DNA of 64,000 bases. Origin: Lachnospiraceae bacterium UBA3633 (lineage in GTDB: Bacteria > Bacillota > Clostridia > Lachnospirales > Lachnospiraceae). The notes under the pieces are model-generated. The model ran no database searches, was not told the DNA's origin, and saw nothing but the letters and a program-made list of their open reading frames with translations. A program made the position numbers and the translations under genes. Below, piece after piece: positions 61,126 to 64,000 of the stretch. The DNA lies in contig DFKY01000015.1 in the NCBI GenBank assembly GCA_002374095.1, positions 28,528 to 92,527 of the forward strand, read 5' to 3'. Numbering within the stretch: the first letter of the stretch is position 1; the number at the start of each line of letters is the position of its first letter.

Positions 61126-62640
61126 ATGAATAAAGCAAGTAGATTGATTAAGAGATATATAGCACTAATTTTAGTGCTTCTTTTTAGTATAGAGAGTTTT
61201 GCCGCCGTTGTTGGAGACAATGACGGTGCTGCGTTTATCACAAAAGCCGAGTTTGACTCTATGAAAAATGATTTTCAATCGCAACTCGACCGCTACAACT
61301 CATCCCTTGACAATAAAATTGATGGGGCGATAGCAAGTTATTTAAGTGGAGTAAGAATAGCAAAAAGAATGAATGTTGAGCCTTATGATTTGTACAATGG
61401 TTTTTCTTTCGTCGATTATCCTAAGCCAACCGCTAATAGTATTGGTATGTGGGCAATGAAACGGACATGGAAAAAAGATGGTGCTTTTAATGTTCTGCCA
61501 GCTGGATGGCGGCATTTGGTTTTTGGTCCTACCTATGACTCTTTGGGGGAGGTAAATACTGGATCCTTGGGACAGTTAATTCATTATGCTGAAGAGCGGT
61601 GGAATGCAGCGGATGTTAATGCAATGCAACAAAATTATGAAGAGGCTGCTGTGCAAGCCCTGTGCCAAGATGCATATTATTTTAATGTGTCCGATCGAAT
61701 TGACGAAAATAAAAAAAATAGAGTAAAGAGTATAGGCTTTGGTAAGAATACTTTGTATGAAGCAAAATGGAAAGACAATTCTGACTTTTATGTTCCGCAT
61801 TCGGCGAGGGCAGATACTGATATCTATACTGCAGGTACAATAGAAGCGCATTCTGGTCTTACCACAACTGTAGCCATGACAATGTACATTGGGGAACGTT
61901 TTACCAAAGATCCTACATATGCATTTATTGAATTGTCACAAACCTCTGGTCGTACTGCGCAAGGAATGAAAAGATATTCAGGGAGCCAAATTGGAACATT
62001 CACTATTCCGTACGATTTTGCAAATAGCTCTATAGGTTTTCTTTCAAATAATCCGACTGATTTTGATCTTTGCCGAAATGATGAGATGAATGGTGCTGAA
62101 ATGGTTGATAAAACAAGGACATTGAACTATACTTATTTGAATAATGAGCCAACTGGTAGGACTTGGGCACAAATTGGATATAACTCTGGAAACGAACCCG
62201 TTTTTGGGGACGCGATACCTGTGTCAGTTTCTTATAAAATATTCAATACAAGTAATTCTTTTGTGTTAAAATTTAGTGATGCCTTTAGTGATAGTATATA
62301 CGAAAAAACTAATATTTTAGTTCCTTTTTATGGTGGCTGTCCATTGTTTAAAGCTACTGGCAACGGAGTTGCAAAAGTCAAAATCAAAGGTAGTAGTGCA
62401 ACGGTAACTGATTTCTTAATTAAAGCAGATCCATTTACAGGGTGGAAAAAATCAGATGATCAGATAAATGCTGTCAGGATAACAAATACGGCTGATAACA
62501 CAGATGTAACACAGACACCAACTAATGGAACGACGATTACAATTAAATTCGATGTTCAAAATGAAAAGACATATTACTTTAAATGTGGTATAAATGGTGC
62601 CATAGAAATTGTTGGGGACATTGAGTTAGAGATAGAATAA
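61126..62640 (+). CDS. Secreted DNDGxAF-family protein, paralogue 4
   Basis: Exported protein of 504 residues. The first 80 residues (signal peptide, VVGDNDGAAFITKAEFDS, DNKIDGAIASYLSG) match paralogue 1 at nearly every position, yet the DNA there differs at about 33 of 243 bases, mostly silent. After residue 80 the sequence is unrelated to paralogue 1. The C-terminal beta domain has FYGGCPLF, akin to FYGGLPL of paralogues 2 and 3. The start lacks a well-spaced Shine-Dalgarno and has the same 20-base context as paralogue 1. The hairpin AGCACTAA / TTAGTGCT in the signal-peptide codons (61161-61178) is kept. Function unknown; surface location is likely. Confidence 0.85.
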   Translation: MNKASRLIKRYIALILVLLFSIESFAAVVGDNDGAAFITKAEFDSMKNDFQSQLDRYNSSLDNKIDGAIASYLSGVRIAKRMNVEPYDLYNGFSFVDYPKPTANSIGMWAMKRTWKKDGAFNVLPAGWRHLVFGPTYDSLGEVNTGSLGQLIHYAEERWNAADVNAMQQNYEEAAVQALCQDAYYFNVSDRIDENKKNRVKSIGFGKNTLYEAKWKDNSDFYVPHSARADTDIYTAGTIEAHSGLTTTVAMTMYIGERFTKDPTYAFIELSQTSGRTAQGMKRYSGSQIGTFTIPYDFANSSIGFLSNNPTDFDLCRNDEMNGAEMVDKTRTLNYTYLNNEPTGRTWAQIGYNSGNEPVFGDAIPVSVSYKIFNTSNSFVLKFSDAFSDSIYEKTNILVPFYGGCPLFKATGNGVAKVKIKGSSATVTDFLIKADPFTGWKKSDDQINAVRITNTADNTDVTQTPTNGTTITIKFDVQNEKTYYFKCGINGAIEIVGDIELEIE

Positions 62641-62681
62641 ATACTTTATTTAATGTGAATGAATTGATATATTCATACAAT

Positions 62682-63866
62682 TTAATCCAAGCTTTTTAAC
62701 CTTAAAAAATCCTTGAGTTTTATGTGACGAACTACACTTGTGGAATAATCTAAATCATCATTTGTAATTAATATTTTTTGAGATAGATTATCTTTGATAA
62801 TACTAAATGGCAGCATTTCTCTTTGATATGTGTCATTGCTTTCAACACTATATGCGACTTGTATGTAATATTTTTTGTTGCCATTTACAGCTAAGAAGTC
62901 TACTTCTTTGCCATTTATAATATAAACATTTAAGTTATACCCCATGTATATCAGTTCGTTATAAACAATGTTTTCTAAATTATGAGTTAAATCATATCTA
63001 TTATTTAATTGTCTAATTGAATTAAAAGATACATCTTCATTATAAATTTTATTGTAAAATGATAATTCTTGTTTAGTCTTAGTAGAGTATTGTTTTAGTT
63101 TTTCTATAGCGAATGCTTGTTCAAGGTAATAAATATATTTTGAAATAGTGTTTTCAGAACAACTATGCTGTTGCTTTATAAACTTATATATTGAATTTGA
63201 ACTTAAGATTCTGCTATTTGATAAAAAAATATAGTTTACAACTTTTTCAAACAATTCTATTTTTTTTATATTGTATCTTAGGCTTAGGTCATTATAAATT
63301 ATTGTTTCATTTAGGTCCTTTAAGTATGATCTCATAGCCATTTCGTCATTAAATTCAAATCGCTTTGGAAACCCGCCCCATATAATGTAATCCAGTTCGG
63401 AGATATTTCTATTTAATTCGTTACAGTACTCTAAAATTTCTTTATATACAAAAGGGTAAATTTTGAATGAGATATATCTTCCACTAAGATTTTTTGTATA
63501 TTCTTTAGATAGTAATTTTTGATTTGAGCCAGTTATGAAAACGGAGCACTGTTTGAGTCTTAATGTCTTGCAAATTTCTTCCCAACCATCGTAGTCTTGT
63601 ATTTCGTCAAAAAAAACATAGCAGAGACCATCTTTTTTATTACTTATGACATTTTGTATTATTTCATTTGCATTTTGAAATCTACTTTTCGTAATTCTAT
63701 CTTCAAACTCAAAATAAAAAATGTTGTCACTTTTTTTGGAAATTTCATTTTTGATTTGTTGCATCACAACAGATTTGCCAGATCGCCTTATGCCAGTAAT
63801 TATTTTAATTAAATCTGAATCATAAAAAGGTCTTATTTGACTTAAATATTTTTCGCGAATAATCAT
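62682..63866 (-). CDS. AAA ATPase with DUF4143 domain
   Basis: Cytoplasmic ATPase of about 394 residues. The N-terminal AAA part has KIITGIRRSGKSVVMQQI (Walker A) and CYVFFDEIQDYDGWE (Walker B), then the arginine/sensor region FITGSNQKLLS and LSGRYISFKIYPF. The C-terminal half is a DUF4143-type winged-helix and nuclease-like domain with NGKEVDFLAVNGNKKYYIQVAYS, whose E-V-D-F and Q/K residues recall PD-(D/E)xK nucleases. Start at MIIREKY follows the family; the frame is open 16 codons further. Role unknown; such genes are frequent singletons in accessory DNA. It lies opposite paralogue 4, between boxes B and D. Confidence 0.85.
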   Translation of the reverse strand: MIIREKYLSQIRPFYDSDLIKIITGIRRSGKSVVMQQIKNEISKKSDNIFYFEFEDRITKSRFQNANEIIQNVISNKKDGLCYVFFDEIQDYDGWEEICKTLRLKQCSVFITGSNQKLLSKEYTKNLSGRYISFKIYPFVYKEILEYCNELNRNISELDYIIWGGFPKRFEFNDEMAMRSYLKDLNETIIYNDLSLRYNIKKIELFEKVVNYIFLSNSRILSSNSIYKFIKQQHSCSENTISKYIYYLEQAFAIEKLKQYSTKTKQELSFYNKIYNEDVSFNSIRQLNNRYDLTHNLENIVYNELIYMGYNLNVYIINGKEVDFLAVNGNKKYYIQVAYSVESNDTYQREMLPFSIIKDNLSQKILITNDDLDYSTSVVRHIKLKDFLRLKSLD

Positions 63867-63958
63867 AATTCTATTGTACTGCAAACTTTTGCAGATGTCA
63901 ATAAAAGTTTTCACTACAAGTGCAAACTTTTAACAATTTGAGTAATAGTTCTCATAAT

Positions 63959-64000
63959 CCCCCTATGCCGACCCCCTATCTTTTTAGATGGCTTGGAGGT
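63959..64000 (+). repeat. 58-bp box, copy D (cut by the window end)
   Basis: Begins CCCCCTATG and after a 10-base shorter first half continues with a second half identical to copy A, ending ATGGCTTGGAGGT at the window edge. It implies that another leader and secreted-protein gene follow beyond this window. Confidence 0.8.

Overview
The window is low-GC DNA from an anaerobic Gram-positive clostridial bacterium, most likely a member of the Lachnospiraceae. The assignment rests on gene order and content: a gdpP-rplI-dnaB run, a tig-clpP-clpX-ftsH run, a ferredoxin-linked 2-oxoacid oxidoreductase, ECF vitamin transporters, single-chain glycyl-tRNA synthetase, ATP-type PEP carboxykinase, and a family of secreted proteins whose mature part opens with a DNDGxAF-like motif. 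Most genes sit in tight same-strand operons. I saw no rRNA, tRNA, CRISPR array or transposase gene.

Layout. 0-4.4 kb (minus strand): NlpC/P60 lipoprotein, OmpR-type response regulator and histidine kinase in one operon. 4.5-9.7 kb: a BCCT transporter divergent from a three-subunit 2-oxoacid:ferredoxin oxidoreductase plus the alpha subunit of an ADP-forming acyl-CoA ligase, with face-to-face promoters between them. 9.8-16.3 kb: first accessory island, with three secreted paralogues, a Phd/PIN toxin-antitoxin pair, two copies of a 58-bp box and one long foldback leader. 16.4-23.8 kb: SGNH-hydrolase-like protein, greA, glyQS, a DUF1538 membrane protein, thiT, thiN, two PII-like proteins and two small exported proteins. 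24-35 kb: proteostasis run (tig, clpP, clpX, NusG-II protein, ftsH), a cell-wall protein resembling a D-Ala-D-Ala carboxypeptidase without its active-site motifs, pckA and rho. 35-38.6 kb: ComB-like phosphatase and an amino-acid ABC transporter. 38.6-48.4 kb: cdaA-cdaR, then a surface-polysaccharide cluster (polymerase, 1262-residue glycosyltransferase, hddC, gmhB, gmhA) with bioY inserted. 48.5-56.9 kb: an orphan radical SAM protein, then gdpP-rplI-dnaB-murF-ddl-engB. 56.9-64 kb: second accessory island (two XRE regulators, AbrB/PIN module, two exported proteins, a fourth secreted paralogue behind the same box and leader, an ATPase, and the start of another box at the window end).

How the genes fit together. 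The c-di-AMP synthase (cdaA/cdaR) and its phosphodiesterase (gdpP) are both here. With murF, ddl, the NlpC/P60 lipoprotein, the carboxypeptidase-like protein and the polysaccharide cluster they give the window a strong envelope theme. The oxidoreductase and acyl-CoA ligase subunit suggest keto-acid fermentation with ATP recovery.

The most unusual feature is a repeated accessory module: a 58-bp box, a leader (in two copies a 330-390 nt foldback), a secreted-protein gene with constant N-terminus and divergent body, cargo on the opposite strand (toxin-antitoxin pair or ATPase), then the next box in direct orientation. The two foldback leaders, 51 kb apart, are much more alike than the coding sequence they precede, which points to a mobile or recombining element.
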